A stretch of 64,000 nucleotides of DNA from Sinobacterium caligoides (lineage in GTDB: Bacteria; Pseudomonadota; Gammaproteobacteria; Pseudomonadales; Sinobacteriaceae). Shown here in pieces: positions 44,973-54,485 of the stretch. Location of the stretch: the NCBI RefSeq assembly GCF_003752585.1, contig NZ_RKHR01000009.1, positions 19,254 to 83,253 on the forward strand, given 5' to 3'. The notes beneath the pieces are model-generated. The model was not told the DNA's origin, made no database searches, and saw only the letters and a program-made list of their open reading frames with translations. The translations under genes were made by a program, and so were the position numbers. Each line of letters starts with the position of its first letter. The first letter of the stretch is position 1.

Positions 44973-47201
44973 ATGGCCCTACTCAACGAAGTTAAAACGA
45001 TTCTCGACACCTTAGCCCCCCACGGCTGGGAAGATTTTTTCCGTCATCATGGGCTTAATATTACCCGCTCAGATCTCGCCAGCGAGCTCTCTCGTGACCT
45101 TTCAACATCCATCGACCGAGCGTTTACCGGCGTAGAAGACTTCGCCTTCGAGGGCCACCAGGCCATTACCCCCGGCTGCCCTGCGCACAGTTTTCTCTAT
45201 CACGCACTGGCCTCGCCGCAGGTGCAATACGTCGATCAGCAGCAGAGCCGCGTTTTTAGCCTTTACCCGAGCGTCGAGCAACTCGCTATTATCGAGAACT
45301 ACATCTACGCACAGAGCCAGAGCTCTTTAGAGTTTCTGCAAAAAGTCCATGGCGACATCGCCGTTGTCATTTTCAGCCATCAATATCGCCCCGCCGCCAG
45401 CACCGGTCACAAAAAACACGCCGACACTGTCTTCAGCCGTACCGGTATTGCACGCATCGGTACCGCCCCCGCGCTGTATGATGAGGCCGCGCGAAGCTAC
45501 ACTCCGCTGGTAAGCGATGAGCCACACAAGGTGCGCGTACTGCCAGCAGCCTACGACGCCTACCTTGCCGTCAAAGTCCCGGGTTCTAAGGCGTTGCTTG
45601 GCCAACGCCTCAATGCAAACCCACAACAAGCCGGTGACTCTAAAGACGAGGATTTACTCTTTTGGCGGCCACTGCATAAATTATTCGCAGGGACAGAGTG
45701 CCTACAGGGCATCGATCTCAAGCTCGATTATCGCGCTTTCCATAGCAACGAGAAAATCCGCCGTATCCACAAATTCTTAAGCAACGATCTAGACGTTGAT
45801 ACAGGCTCTATCGCCTCTGAGCATACTAGCTACCCCTTTAAGTTCAGCCATGATATTGCCGACTTCAAAGCACAGGCCGTTGTTCCCATCGCACACACCG
45901 CAGTCGTTGAGCCCGCCGAAGAAAACGGCAACCTGTTCAGCCTCAAGAAAAGCTTCGAGTTACCACGCTCCAGCGACGACAACTCCGCCAAACTGTTTAG
46001 CTCCAGCTTGGAAATGCGTGCAGACAAGCGCCACGGCATGCCTCGTCTGGTGCCTGAATATGCCCACATTCGCTCTAAAGTGAGTGCCGACAATCAGGTG
46101 CAAGACCTCAACGAAGAAGCTCAAGTCTTGGCCACACTCGGCAGCACAGAGTTTGACGCATTGCATTATGTCGATTATTCCGGCGATGGTTACGTCAGCG
46201 TCGACGTAAAATCCACCAGGCTAGCCCACTTACCGGTGATCAGCGCCTACTCCATCGTCTCGCCGCCCGACTACTTTCCCTACTGCCATCAATCAGACCT
46301 GTTTGACGCCCTACAATATCGTGGCATCTGGCGGACACAGCCACTCACGCTGGCCGATACCCGCATGCCGCCCAATATCCAATCTCACCGTGAACTGCGC
46401 GGCCAAGACACCACCGGCACCGCGTTAGTCAACGCCACCGACATAGACGACACCACTGAGCAGACACGCTTCAGTACACGACAACCCACTCGCCAGGTCT
46501 CCTTCTTGCCCGACGCTGCCGCAGGTATCTTTGCCCCCGGCTGGGACACCAGCTTTGACCAGACCATTGTAGAAGGAGAAACGGTACGGCACCTCGCCGC
46601 CTACGGCCTCGGCAGCCCATTCCCAGAAGACGCCAAGCTTTGCGCCGCCTTAAGCTCCTTCTGGCCTGCCGTAGCACCGGATATTTCCCATAGCTTCTGG
46701 CCGGTTAATTTCCCCACGGTCATTCCTCTCACCGATTACGAAACCGGTAGCGATGGCGGCATCGGCTGGGACGGCGAGCAAGGCCCCCGTCTTGAGCTCG
46801 CCCCCGACGGCAGACAAACACTACTCTACAAGAAGTTCGATTATGTCGATTACACCTTGAACGCACTGCACAACCGTTTCGACTACCACCGCTTAGCCGC
46901 CATTGACTCTAACGCCTATCTCGAGCGCGCAGAGAATTATGCGTTGATTCAACAACACTTGCGTGAAAATACCCCCGCAAGCATCGCCAATAACGCCAAG
47001 CTGATCAGCTACAACATCGAAGGTGAGGGCGATAACGTCGTCCATCATTATCGCTTTGCGACTTTTGAAGCCGGCAGCGTTACCGCCGTAGGCCGCTCGC
47101 ATATCCGTGTCGGATTGCAACAACAACTAGCCTTTAGCATCAATACACATAACGTCATCAGTGAGCAAGAGCTATCTAATGAGGCCGTAAGCCTCGCATG
47201 A
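44973..47201 (+). CDS. Large protein of unknown family, partner of a flavoprotein (LodA-like by analogy only)
   Basis: A 742-residue soluble protein with no signal peptide and no family I can name with confidence. The start has AAAAGGAG at good spacing. Conserved-looking stretches are TGIARIGTAP (157-166), PLHKLFAGTECLQGIDLKLD (233-252), SNEKIRRIH (258-266), IFAPGWD (519-525) and LCAALSSFWPAVAPD (556-570). The order of a GIARxG motif, a PG(I/W) motif and a Cys followed by W-P-A-x-x-P-D is reminiscent of the CTQ-containing oxidases LodA/GoxA as I recall them. Those also have an adjacent flavoprotein needed for cofactor maturation, and here the next gene is a flavoprotein overlapping by four bases. 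This link is an analogy, not a demonstrated homology. Confidence 0.6.
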   Translation: MALLNEVKTILDTLAPHGWEDFFRHHGLNITRSDLASELSRDLSTSIDRAFTGVEDFAFEGHQAITPGCPAHSFLYHALASPQVQYVDQQQSRVFSLYPSVEQLAIIENYIYAQSQSSLEFLQKVHGDIAVVIFSHQYRPAASTGHKKHADTVFSRTGIARIGTAPALYDEAARSYTPLVSDEPHKVRVLPAAYDAYLAVKVPGSKALLGQRLNANPQQAGDSKDEDLLFWRPLHKLFAGTECLQGIDLKLDYRAFHSNEKIRRIHKFLSNDLDVDTGSIASEHTSYPFKFSHDIADFKAQAVVPIAHTAVVEPAEENGNLFSLKKSFELPRSSDDNSAKLFSSSLEMRADKRHGMPRLVPEYAHIRSKVSADNQVQDLNEEAQVLATLGSTEFDALHYVDYSGDGYVSVDVKSTRLAHLPVISAYSIVSPPDYFPYCHQSDLFDALQYRGIWRTQPLTLADTRMPPNIQSHRELRGQDTTGTALVNATDIDDTTEQTRFSTRQPTRQVSFLPDAAAGIFAPGWDTSFDQTIVEGETVRHLAAYGLGSPFPEDAKLCAALSSFWPAVAPDISHSFWPVNFPTVIPLTDYETGSDGGIGWDGEQGPRLELAPDGRQTLLYKKFDYVDYTLNALHNRFDYHRLAAIDSNAYLERAENYALIQQHLRENTPASIANNAKLISYNIEGEGDNVVHHYRFATFEAGSVTAVGRSHIRVGLQQQLAFSINTHNVISEQELSNEAVSLA

Positions 47202-48193
47202 AGATTGTCATTGTAGGTGCCGGCCCAGCCGGCACCGCTTGCGCTATCGCCCTACTTCAAGCGGGGCATCAGGTCAGTATTATCGACAAATCGTCCTTCC
47301 CCCGCCCTGCCCCCGGAGAGACCTTGCACCCAGGGGTCGAGCCACTGCTCCAGCAGCTGGGCGTATTGGGAAAGCTCAAACAGTATGACTTTCTGCGTAT
47401 GGACGGTGTGCTGAGCCGGCGGGGTGATGGTGAAATCTTTATGCCCTATCATGACAATGAGCAATGGCAGGGCTATCAATTTATCCGTGAGGATTTCGAT
47501 ATGGCTTTACTCGCGCATGCGCAGTCTTTAGGCGCCGAGTTTTATCAAGCCAACCCGCAATCAATTGAGCACGATAATAATGGCTGCATTATCGCCCTGC
47601 ACTGCGCTGAAAAACGCTTTGAGGCGGACTATTTCATCGATGCTAGCGGCCAGCGACGCTGGTTAACGCAAAGCCTCAACATTGGAACAAGCCCGCACTC
47701 TCATCAGCATATCGTCTATTATGGGCAGCTAATCGTAGACGTTAGCGAACGTTATCATAGGCCAGAAATGACCTGGGATGAGGCAGGCTGGACCTGGATC
47801 GCCCGCATCAAGAACGATCGCTTAAGTTGGGCAAGACTCGACATACACGGCCACGAGCGCAAACCCCGCAACTGGCTTCCCACGCAGCTACATCAGTATG
47901 CCGGAATGAATTTCAGCATCCGACAGGCCCGCGATATGACCTGGCGTATTGTCGACACGCCATCACAAGCGAACTATTTTGCCGTCGGCGATGCCGCCTT
48001 TGTGCTCGACCCGGCCTCCTCTCACGGCGTGCTTAAAGCGCTGATGAGCGGCATCATGGTCAGCCATCTAATCGATAACGTCGGTACTCTCGGCAATGAA
48101 GCCCATACCATTTATGCGCAATGGCTCAAGCAGTGGTTCGAGGGCGATGTGACGAAGCTCAGAGCGTTGTATCAGAATAACCACGGAAGCTAA
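47198..48193 (+). CDS. FAD-dependent oxidoreductase (LodB/geranylgeranyl-reductase-like)
   Basis: A 331-residue flavoprotein. The N-terminal FAD fold is KIVIVGAGPAGTACAIALLQ, the FAD ribityl-binding GDAAFVLDPASSHGVLKALMSG lies near residue 265, and FPRPAPGETLHPGVEPLLQQ near residue 30 is typical of the COG0644/tryptophan-halogenase-like monooxygenase group. There is no CxxxK or Kx..WxWxIP set of true halogenases that I can see. Its ATG overlaps the stop of the upstream 742-residue gene (ATGA), so the two are made in a fixed ratio. By analogy with LodB it may modify its partner, but it could also act on a small molecule. Confidence 0.8.
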   Translation: MKIVIVGAGPAGTACAIALLQAGHQVSIIDKSSFPRPAPGETLHPGVEPLLQQLGVLGKLKQYDFLRMDGVLSRRGDGEIFMPYHDNEQWQGYQFIREDFDMALLAHAQSLGAEFYQANPQSIEHDNNGCIIALHCAEKRFEADYFIDASGQRRWLTQSLNIGTSPHSHQHIVYYGQLIVDVSERYHRPEMTWDEAGWTWIARIKNDRLSWARLDIHGHERKPRNWLPTQLHQYAGMNFSIRQARDMTWRIVDTPSQANYFAVGDAAFVLDPASSHGVLKALMSGIMVSHLIDNVGTLGNEAHTIYAQWLKQWFEGDVTKLRALYQNNHGS

Positions 48194-48444
48194 TTGCGCT
48201 CATTAAAGCGGAAACGATTAGCGCCCTCCCTATCTCGCTCACGAAGCGTTCGTTAATCACTGTACAACCCAGCCAGCATCAACAAAGATTGAATTATTCA
48301 GAATTCCTGACCTTTGATAATAAAAATAATGATGACGATCAGCCTAGCCACAATATGGAGCATCAACGCGCCTGCTATAGCGTGTCATTTATCACAGAAT
48401 ATTGTAGTTTTTAACCTATTATAGTCGTGCCTAGGGAGCCAAAA

Positions 48445-49263
48445 TTGAAGACCAACAACACCGATATTAAAGCATTAGTCAACGATATCGTTTCATCAAC
48501 ACAACAAGCTTTCGGCGATGAATGTGCCGCCATTTATATCATGGGCAGCCTAGCAAGGGGCGGCTTCAGCGAGAAATCGAGCGATATCGACCTCGGCATC
48601 ATCCTTAAGGGCTCCCTTGAAAACGTGGCAGACCGTCTTGAACAGCTCCGTCTAGAGGTCGTCAGTCGATACCCGTCTATTAGTAACAATGTCTCTATTT
48701 TCTGGGGCTCTACGGCATCGATCAACGGCACAACAGACGAGGGGCGCTACCCGCCGTTTGACCGCCTAGATTTAATCGACCACTCTTTATTGCTTGCCGG
48801 CGAAGATATTAGAGAGGAGCTCGTTAGGCCTACTAAGAAAGAGCTCGATATCGCCAGCGCTGAGTTTTCTATTAGCTATCTTGGCAATCCGAAAAGGGTT
48901 GAAGAGTTCCATAACGTCTCCAGCATCACCGCTCAAGGCACGGTCTATACAAGCAAGACAATACTCTTCCCCGCCCGCTTTATTTATTTAGCCAAGACGG
49001 GAGAAATAGCAGGCAACGATGTCTCCTACCGATACTACGTTGACAACTTCAAGGGTGCCGACGCCGAGTTAGTACGACAAGGTTACGAGTGGCGACTACA
49101 CGGCCTGCCAGAAGACCCAAAAGTAGCAAACGCCGCGCTTGATAAGGGCTTAGTAACGCTCTACACCACCTTTATCGACATCTTCATCGATAGCATGATG
49201 ACCTACGGTGAATCCCGTCTATGTGATGAACTGACTCAATGGAAGCAGGCAATCACAGGCTAA
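48445..49263 (+). CDS. Nucleotidyltransferase-domain protein
   Basis: A 272-residue protein starting at TTG 48445, seven bases after AGGGAG; a GTG at 48427 would add six residues across that site. The N-terminal half is a minimal nucleotidyltransferase domain: GSLARGGFSEKSSDIDLGI carries the GS motif (34-35) and the two catalytic Asp residues (47 and 49). The C-terminal half is mostly helical and may bind substrate, as in streptomycin- or lincosamide-type adenylyltransferases. It may modify a small molecule or a protein; no antitoxin-like partner gene adjoins, so a toxin-antitoxin role is less likely. A hairpin terminator follows. Confidence 0.75.
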   Translation: MKTNNTDIKALVNDIVSSTQQAFGDECAAIYIMGSLARGGFSEKSSDIDLGIILKGSLENVADRLEQLRLEVVSRYPSISNNVSIFWGSTASINGTTDEGRYPPFDRLDLIDHSLLLAGEDIREELVRPTKKELDIASAEFSISYLGNPKRVEEFHNVSSITAQGTVYTSKTILFPARFIYLAKTGEIAGNDVSYRYYVDNFKGADAELVRQGYEWRLHGLPEDPKVANAALDKGLVTLYTTFIDIFIDSMMTYGESRLCDELTQWKQAITG

Positions 49264-49272
49264 CTCCAGAAC

Positions 49273-49304
49273 AACCGTGGTTACAGTATTAACCACGGTT
49301 TATT
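49273..49304 (+). terminator. Hairpin after the nucleotidyltransferase gene
   Basis: AACCGTGGTT, an eight-base loop and AACCACGGTT form a perfect 10-bp stem followed by a short TATTT. A probable, rather weak intrinsic terminator. Confidence 0.6.
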
Positions 49305-49344
49305 TCCCCAAAATAGATAAACTACTTGAGCCATGGAAAGCGCA

Positions 49345-49641
49345 ATGATAAGACACATATTACTCATTAAATTCAAAGACTCGGCCACTCCCTCAGAAGT
49401 TGACACTGTAAAAGCCTTATTTAACGCCATACCGCAAAAGATTGAGGGTGTCATCTCCGTTGAGTGGGGGGTGAACGATAGCCCTGAAGGCCTAAACCAG
49501 GCGTTTAGTTACTCTGTATTGATGACCTTTGCCAATGAAGAATCACGACAACGCTACCTCCCTCATCCAGAGCATGAGGCTTTAAAAGCTATATTCTTAC
49601 CATTACTCGCTGACATCATCGTTTTCGACTATACGATGTAA
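49345..49641 (+). CDS. Dabb (stress-responsive A/B barrel) domain protein
   Basis: A 98-residue dimeric ferredoxin-like barrel protein. MIRHILLIKFKDSATPSEVD at the start and YLPHPEHEALKAIFLPLL near the end are the Dabb signature. The ATG at 49345 is preferred over one at 49333 because family members begin at 'MIRH'. The fold serves as a small enzyme or binding protein (for example polyketide cyclisation or stress response), but the role here is unknown. It is a single small gene. Confidence 0.85.
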   Translation: MIRHILLIKFKDSATPSEVDTVKALFNAIPQKIEGVISVEWGVNDSPEGLNQAFSYSVLMTFANEESRQRYLPHPEHEALKAIFLPLLADIIVFDYTM

Positions 49642-49939
49642 CCAGCACTATCAAAGCGTCATGGAAAAACTGCTGACTCAAAAAGAGCTTGGCAGCAAGC
49701 TCCTCTTATCCGTTATCGCAACCGCAAAGTAAAAACATCATCAAAGTGTTTATTTTGTCGCACCAAAACAGACTCTAGACTTCTATGCTAAGCTTCGTTT
49801 TATATTCCATAGTAATGAATACAGAAGTGCTGTATTGAGCATCAACCGACGGAGAAGTTATTGCGCCCCACTGCTCAGCCCAAAACCATGACAGACAATA
49901 AGATTAAAAAATCATCGGCAATGAAGAGGAAGACACGCT

Positions 49940-50584
49940 ATGTTCGATGACTTTCTACAGCAGGCATCCACTATCGCTCATGAAGATAGAAACTTTGAAG
50001 AGTGGCATCAAGGCATTGAGCACTACGGTTTCTGGGCAATCATCATTCGCAATCAACCCTGGCTGAACTTATATGCTGCCGCCAAGCAGCATGTTGATGG
50101 CTTAGTTTTAAAAAACTATCAGCGCCAAGCCCATATTACCATTGCCAGCTGTGGCTTAATGGCTCCGCAGCACTTCAGTAAACAGTTATTCCTACAGCAA
50201 CAGCAGGCGCTCATCGACGCCAACATCGGTTGCTTTGGCCTAAGCGCGGGTGAAATCAACAGTTTTTCCGGTGCTCCCTACATCACCATCAACGACCACG
50301 AGGGTAAACTCAGCGCCATCAAACAGCTCTTAAACAACGTCAGCGCCGAAGACAGCCCAAGCTTGCAGTACACCCCCCATATCACACTGGGACTGTACAG
50401 CGAGGCTTTTAACTGTGCTTTAGTGGTCGACTGCTTAAAGCGTTTCCAGTGCCGAGCTATCCCCGACTTGTATGTCGATGAGATCTGCTTTTGCAGCTAT
50501 GGCACTGATAGCATCCAAGGGCCCCTTGATATCATCGAAAGCGTGAAGCTGGCGCCCGTTAAGCTGCGCAATAGCGCAATCTAG
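49940..50584 (+). CDS. 2H phosphoesterase (LigT/2'-5' RNA ligase-like)
   Basis: A 214-residue protein with the two HxT motifs of the 2H phosphoesterase superfamily: AHITIAS (His65, Thr67) and PHITLGLY (His147, Thr149). These residues form the symmetric active site that opens 2',3'-cyclic phosphates or 2'-5' linkages in RNA or small nucleotides. The spacing of 82 residues is normal for the family. The N-terminal 40 residues are unusual and may form a lid. No CRISPR or tRNA-ligase genes are nearby, so the physiological substrate is open. Confidence 0.82.
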   Translation: MFDDFLQQASTIAHEDRNFEEWHQGIEHYGFWAIIIRNQPWLNLYAAAKQHVDGLVLKNYQRQAHITIASCGLMAPQHFSKQLFLQQQQALIDANIGCFGLSAGEINSFSGAPYITINDHEGKLSAIKQLLNNVSAEDSPSLQYTPHITLGLYSEAFNCALVVDCLKRFQCRAIPDLYVDEICFCSYGTDSIQGPLDIIESVKLAPVKLRNSAI

Positions 50585-50627
50585 CCTCGCATAGCACTCT
50601 CTATTTATTTGAAGCTATTCAAAAATT

Positions 50628-50930
50628 TTATAATACAGCCTCAAAACACTCAAGTTTAGGCGGCCCCATATAAATCTCTCTTTTAACTCCTGCGTTTTTG
50701 TGCGCCTTCTTGAAAGCTTCAGACTTAGTCCAGTCCTCAAAGGCAGCACGTGACTCCCAGGTAGCATGGGAAGAGAACAGTGTATAGCCATCTTCAGTAT
50801 TCCCCTGCAACAAATGAAAACTTTTAAAACCTGGCACCGTCGCCAAGTGACTGTCGCGCCCTTTCCAGATATCGATGAAATCCTGCTCGCATCCCGGTTT
50901 GATTTTAAATCTATTCATTGCAATAAACAT
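50628..50930 (-). CDS. Antibiotic biosynthesis monooxygenase (ABM) domain protein
   Basis: A 100-residue ferredoxin-like protein of the ABM/heme-degrading monooxygenase group. FIAMNRFKIKPGCEQDFIDIWK, then VPGFKSFHLL and YTLFSSHATWESRAAFEDW are the family pattern. It has the NRF start that IsdG/HmoB-type enzymes share and whose Asn is catalytic in them, so a heme-degrading activity is possible. GAGG precedes the ATG. Single gene. Confidence 0.85.
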   Translation of the reverse strand: MFIAMNRFKIKPGCEQDFIDIWKGRDSHLATVPGFKSFHLLQGNTEDGYTLFSSHATWESRAAFEDWTKSEAFKKAHKNAGVKREIYMGPPKLECFEAVL

Positions 50931-51117
50931 TGCCGCCTCACTTAGAGTAAATGATAAGTGGCCTTAATCTACCCTAACATTAGCTGCGACAGCAACAGGT
51001 GACACTCAGCCCTCAGTAAGCAAGCTGCTATTCATTGGAGTTCCTGAATGCGGCACAGCGGTACAACCAATAGGCACTAGAAAATAAACAGTCAAATTTC
51101 AATCAGTTAACTTTCAA

Positions 51118-51669
51118 TCACTTAACGTCAAACTCTTTTTCGATTAAAATATCACCATCTTTCTCTATATACAGCCTCCAAACGCCGCGGACTATCTCTG
51201 TTTGATCCTCAAAGAAAAACGTATGCCACTGCACTTTCCCTGGCCTCAACAGGTACTTATAGCAGTCCTTTGTCGACGCAATACCCGTGACACTGTTTAT
51301 TATTGGTGGATGAGAACCGCAGAAATTAGCCTCTCTGCTATTGCTAAGAGGCAGCATTGTCACCATATACCTAAAACCAAAAGTCGTACCTAAACTACCA
51401 ATAATTCCATTAGTTTCCTTAATCTGCTCCAATGAGGATGACGGCCTAAAATAACCATTATAAAGGCCATAAGACTGCACCATCCTCCCGCTAGACTTCG
51501 CTTCATATAAACCAAAATCGATCATTTTTACTTTGATTCGTTCATCCGCAAAAGACAACAAAGGGAAAACAATAAGAAAAATAAAACACACCAATGCATT
51601 CAATCCACTCAAAATAAGCACCCCCGAAAGTCCACAGCAGCAGAAACCTAACAGCGCAGAATATGTCAC
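51118..51669 (-). CDS. DUF3859-like exported protein
   Basis: A protein of at most 183 residues. A long hydrophobic N-terminus (about 5-41, ending LLSFADE) is probably a signal peptide, but it is longer than usual, so the real start may be an internal TTG near codon 22. The mature part (about 42-183) has IDFGLYEAK and ends VRGVWRLYIEKDGDILIEKEF, which recalls DUF3859, a beta-sandwich domain. Three cysteines are spread through the mature part. Function unknown. The surrounding DNA is A+T-rich and the codon use looks different from the core genes. Confidence 0.55.
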   Translation of the reverse strand: MTYSALLGFCCCGLSGVLILSGLNALVCFIFLIVFPLLSFADERIKVKMIDFGLYEAKSSGRMVQSYGLYNGYFRPSSSLEQIKETNGIIGSLGTTFGFRYMVTMLPLSNSREANFCGSHPPIINSVTGIASTKDCYKYLLRPGKVQWHTFFFEDQTEIVRGVWRLYIEKDGDILIEKEFDVK

Positions 51670-52397
51670 CAGAAGAACATAGCCAGCATATTTTCATTTA
51701 GTTATTATGTTGAAATAAATAGTATCCAAGATATATTACGATTAAAAGCCACGAAGACATTAATGAACGACAAACTTACAGAAACTTAATCGAAATGTTA
51801 GCAGTGATTACAGAACGAACATCAACTTATTTTTTAATAAAAAATTAATAAAAACACGAAACACAATAACCACAAAAAAAAGACTACCTAACTTTGCTTA
51901 TAATTTTTTTATATCAGAGTAAAAAACAGATCTGACAGAACTCGTTTTAAACAAAGCTCGAGCAGTATTCCGAATACGGTTTTTTTGGAGGAGGGGGTAA
52001 ACCAAATCATTTCCAACAAAAACGTAACAGATCTCTCCCCTCTACAATAGGTCCCACCTTTTTCTCCGACTACTAACTACCACTACTAACTACCACTACT
52101 AACTACCACGAAATAACGACTATCAGTTTTTACTATAGCCAGATCTAGCTACGTTCAGCTTATTGAAAACTTAACAGATGGTACTAAAAGATGATGCTTA
52201 AACAGCACAAACACTCTATTTTGCCAATATAACACGAGTAATGAACACTAATTCACCGCTAAAATTCACAACACCATTATTACAGCACAAGACGGCTAAT
52301 ACGGTCAGGTCACTAGCACTGCATTACTTGTAAACAATAAGAAAGTTATTAATACCAAGGTCTAGTGCCGCACTTTCTAAAGAGAACGGAGATAACA
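51670..52397. other. A+T-rich intergenic region with a 13-bp tandem repeat
   Basis: About 730 bases with no gene. A long A+T-rich section (51690-51930) is followed by a short palindrome and T-run at about 51970-51990 and a 13-bp triplicate repeat at 52069-52107. The GGAG ribosome binding site of the holin gene lies at its end. The region looks accessory. Confidence 0.4.
52069..52107. repeat. Three tandem copies of ACTACTAACTACC
   Basis: Perfect copies at 52069-52081, 52082-52094 and 52095-52107, in non-coding DNA 290 bases ahead of the holin gene. Confidence 0.93.
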
Positions 52398-52955
52398 ATG
52401 AAGATTCGTGACATTTTAACGGCTACCGCATCCGTAGCAGGATCACTCAACCCCGCCTTAGGTGCCGCGATTGGCGCCATAAACCTGTTATTACCTAAAG
52501 AAAAACAACTCCCCATCACGGCCACTGGTGACGATGCTAGCAAGGCCGTATCTTGCCTTAGTGATGAGCAACAAGCACAGCTGTTACAGCACGAGATCGA
52601 TGTTGAGATCAAAAAGATTGAAACATGGCGTGATATTCAAGAGGCCCACAGCAAGGCTGATAGCACGGGCCAAAGTACACGCCCTAGGATTGCTTATATG
52701 ATGGCCTGGGCCGTACTACTCGCGGTTCTACCCCTCTGCTGGACCCTGGCCTATGCAATCACCAGTGAAAACGATGCGACGATCACCGCCATCAACGCTA
52801 GCTGGCCGTTTATAGCCGCCGCCATTGGCACGCCCACACTGTTGCTACGTGCCTATTTCGGCATGCGGACCAAAGAAAAAACGGCGCGCTATAAAGCCGC
52901 CAGCGGTCAAACAATTGACGGTTTACAAAGCCTCACTAACCTCATAAGAAAGTAA
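52398..52955 (+). CDS. Holin of 3TM/GTA type (orphan)
   Basis: A 185-residue protein, start at ATG 52398 behind CGGAG. A helical N-terminus with GSLNPALGAAIGAINLLLP is followed by a charged helix (about 60-100), then RPRIAYMMAWAVLLAVLPLC (membrane) and WPFIAAAIGTPTLLLRAYFGMRTKEKTAR (membrane plus basic tail). This matches the PF11351-type holin used by gene-transfer agents and phages to permeabilise the inner membrane. No endolysin, spanin or other phage gene adjoins. It may be a remnant, or part of a cell-lysis or secretion function that has been kept. Confidence 0.75.
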   Translation: MKIRDILTATASVAGSLNPALGAAIGAINLLLPKEKQLPITATGDDASKAVSCLSDEQQAQLLQHEIDVEIKKIETWRDIQEAHSKADSTGQSTRPRIAYMMAWAVLLAVLPLCWTLAYAITSENDATITAINASWPFIAAAIGTPTLLLRAYFGMRTKEKTARYKAASGQTIDGLQSLTNLIRK

Positions 52956-53031
52956 GCGCAGTGATTTAGCCCCCAACAGCTGCATCTTCCACGCTGTTGG
53001 TGGTCAATTAAAGCCGATCGTTGATTAGACG

Positions 53032-54366
53032 TCATACCAGCGTAGATTTAGCGAGATATTTATCCATCTCTTCCGCGGGCACCATACCACCTCCTGTCGC
53101 CCATACTAAGTGTGTTGCACTTTCCATCTTAGCGTCAGTCATATTAATACGCTCAAGGTATTCCGCATTATCTGCCACCAAAACGGGCCCAAACATACCG
53201 GCCAATGCTGAAGGCTCAAGCTTAATACCTTCAACCTGATTTAATAAGCCGAGTAGATCGTACATCCTCTGATCACTCACCGTGTAATAACCGTCAAGTA
53301 GCCTCTCCATTGCCCGACCGACGAAACCAGACGCCCGACCAACGGCTAAACCGTCAGCCGCAGTAATATTATCAATACCGATATCCTGCACCGCAATGCC
53401 ATCATGCAACCCCGTATGGACCCCCAACAACATACAGGGAGAGTGAGTTGGCTCAGCAAACACACAGTGCACATTATCACCAAAAGCCATTTTGAGCCCG
53501 AAAGCCACACCGCCGGGGCCACCACCTACACCACATGGAAGATAGACAAATAGTGGATGATGCTCATCCACCACAATACTCCTCTCTGCAAACTGCCTCT
53601 TTAATCTTTCACCTGCGACAGAGTAACCGAGGAATAGTGTTTGAGAGTTTTCATCGTCGATAAAGAAGCACATTGGATCCTTTTCTGCCTCTGCGCGCCC
53701 CTGCTCTACTGCCACACCATAATCTTCACTGTACTCGACAACATTAACGCCATGGAAACGAAGCTTGTCCTTCTTCCACTGTCGCGCATCGGCTGACATA
53801 TGCACGCTAACCGTAAAACCAAGCTTTGCACTCATCATGCCGATTGACATACCAAGGTTACCCGTTGAACCTACTGCGATACTGTATTGACTAAAGAAAG
53901 CCCTAAACTCATCACTAAACAGCTTGCTGTAATCATCTGACACCGTCAAAAGCCCCGCCTCAATGGCAAGCTTTTCGGCATGTACCAATACCTCATAAAT
54001 TCCACCACGGGCTTTTATCGAGCCTGAAATCGCTAGGTGACTGTCTTTCTTTAGCAGTAGCTTGCCCTTAATTTTTCCGCCAAAAAGTTGCTCGAGTTGC
54101 GCTTTCATCTTTGGAATCTCAACAACCTCAGATTCGATGATGCCAGCTGTTACCGCTGTTTCGGGGAAGACCTTCACTAGGTAAGGGGCAAAACGCGCCA
54201 ATCGATCACTCGCACCTTGAACATCAGTACTATCAAGCCCCACATGAGGTAGCCCTTGCTCTAACGTGGTAATGCCAGGGTTAAACCAACTGACTTCTTC
54301 TAACGCAATCAGTTTTTTTACCAGAGGGTAATCAGTTACTAGCTGCTCAACTGTAAAATTATTCAT
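53032..54366 (-). CDS. dsdA: D-serine dehydratase
   Basis: A 444-residue PLP enzyme converting D-serine to pyruvate and ammonia; E. coli DsdA has 442 residues. The PLP lysine is Lys118 in SGSIKARGG, the same number as in E. coli. The PLP phosphate loop is CGVGGGPGG, and the N-terminal EEVSWFNPG stretch is family-specific. No DsdX transporter or DsdC regulator is adjacent; a nitrilase-family gene lies 119 bases upstream on the same strand. It may serve both detoxification of D-serine and use of it as a nitrogen source. Confidence 0.93.
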   Translation of the reverse strand: MNNFTVEQLVTDYPLVKKLIALEEVSWFNPGITTLEQGLPHVGLDSTDVQGASDRLARFAPYLVKVFPETAVTAGIIESEVVEIPKMKAQLEQLFGGKIKGKLLLKKDSHLAISGSIKARGGIYEVLVHAEKLAIEAGLLTVSDDYSKLFSDEFRAFFSQYSIAVGSTGNLGMSIGMMSAKLGFTVSVHMSADARQWKKDKLRFHGVNVVEYSEDYGVAVEQGRAEAEKDPMCFFIDDENSQTLFLGYSVAGERLKRQFAERSIVVDEHHPLFVYLPCGVGGGPGGVAFGLKMAFGDNVHCVFAEPTHSPCMLLGVHTGLHDGIAVQDIGIDNITAADGLAVGRASGFVGRAMERLLDGYYTVSDQRMYDLLGLLNQVEGIKLEPSALAGMFGPVLVADNAEYLERINMTDAKMESATHLVWATGGGMVPAEEMDKYLAKSTLV

Positions 54367-54485
54367 AATTTTTCCACTTTAGTTCTTAAAGCGAGCGCGA
54401 GACTCTAAGCCACTTCATTAACGACAATTGATCGCTTTATTGACGTTTTAACCAAGTCACAATGGGTACTAATCAAAATCAGTTA

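Noticed and set aside
48445..49263. Toxin-antitoxin (MNT/HEPN) reading of the nucleotidyltransferase gene
   Set aside because: No HEPN-like partner gene adjoins, and the 272-residue length with a large C-terminal domain is not that of a minimal antitoxin.
52069..52107. CRISPR-like or iteron array
   Set aside because: The three 13-bp units are directly adjacent without spacers and there is no replication or Cas gene nearby.
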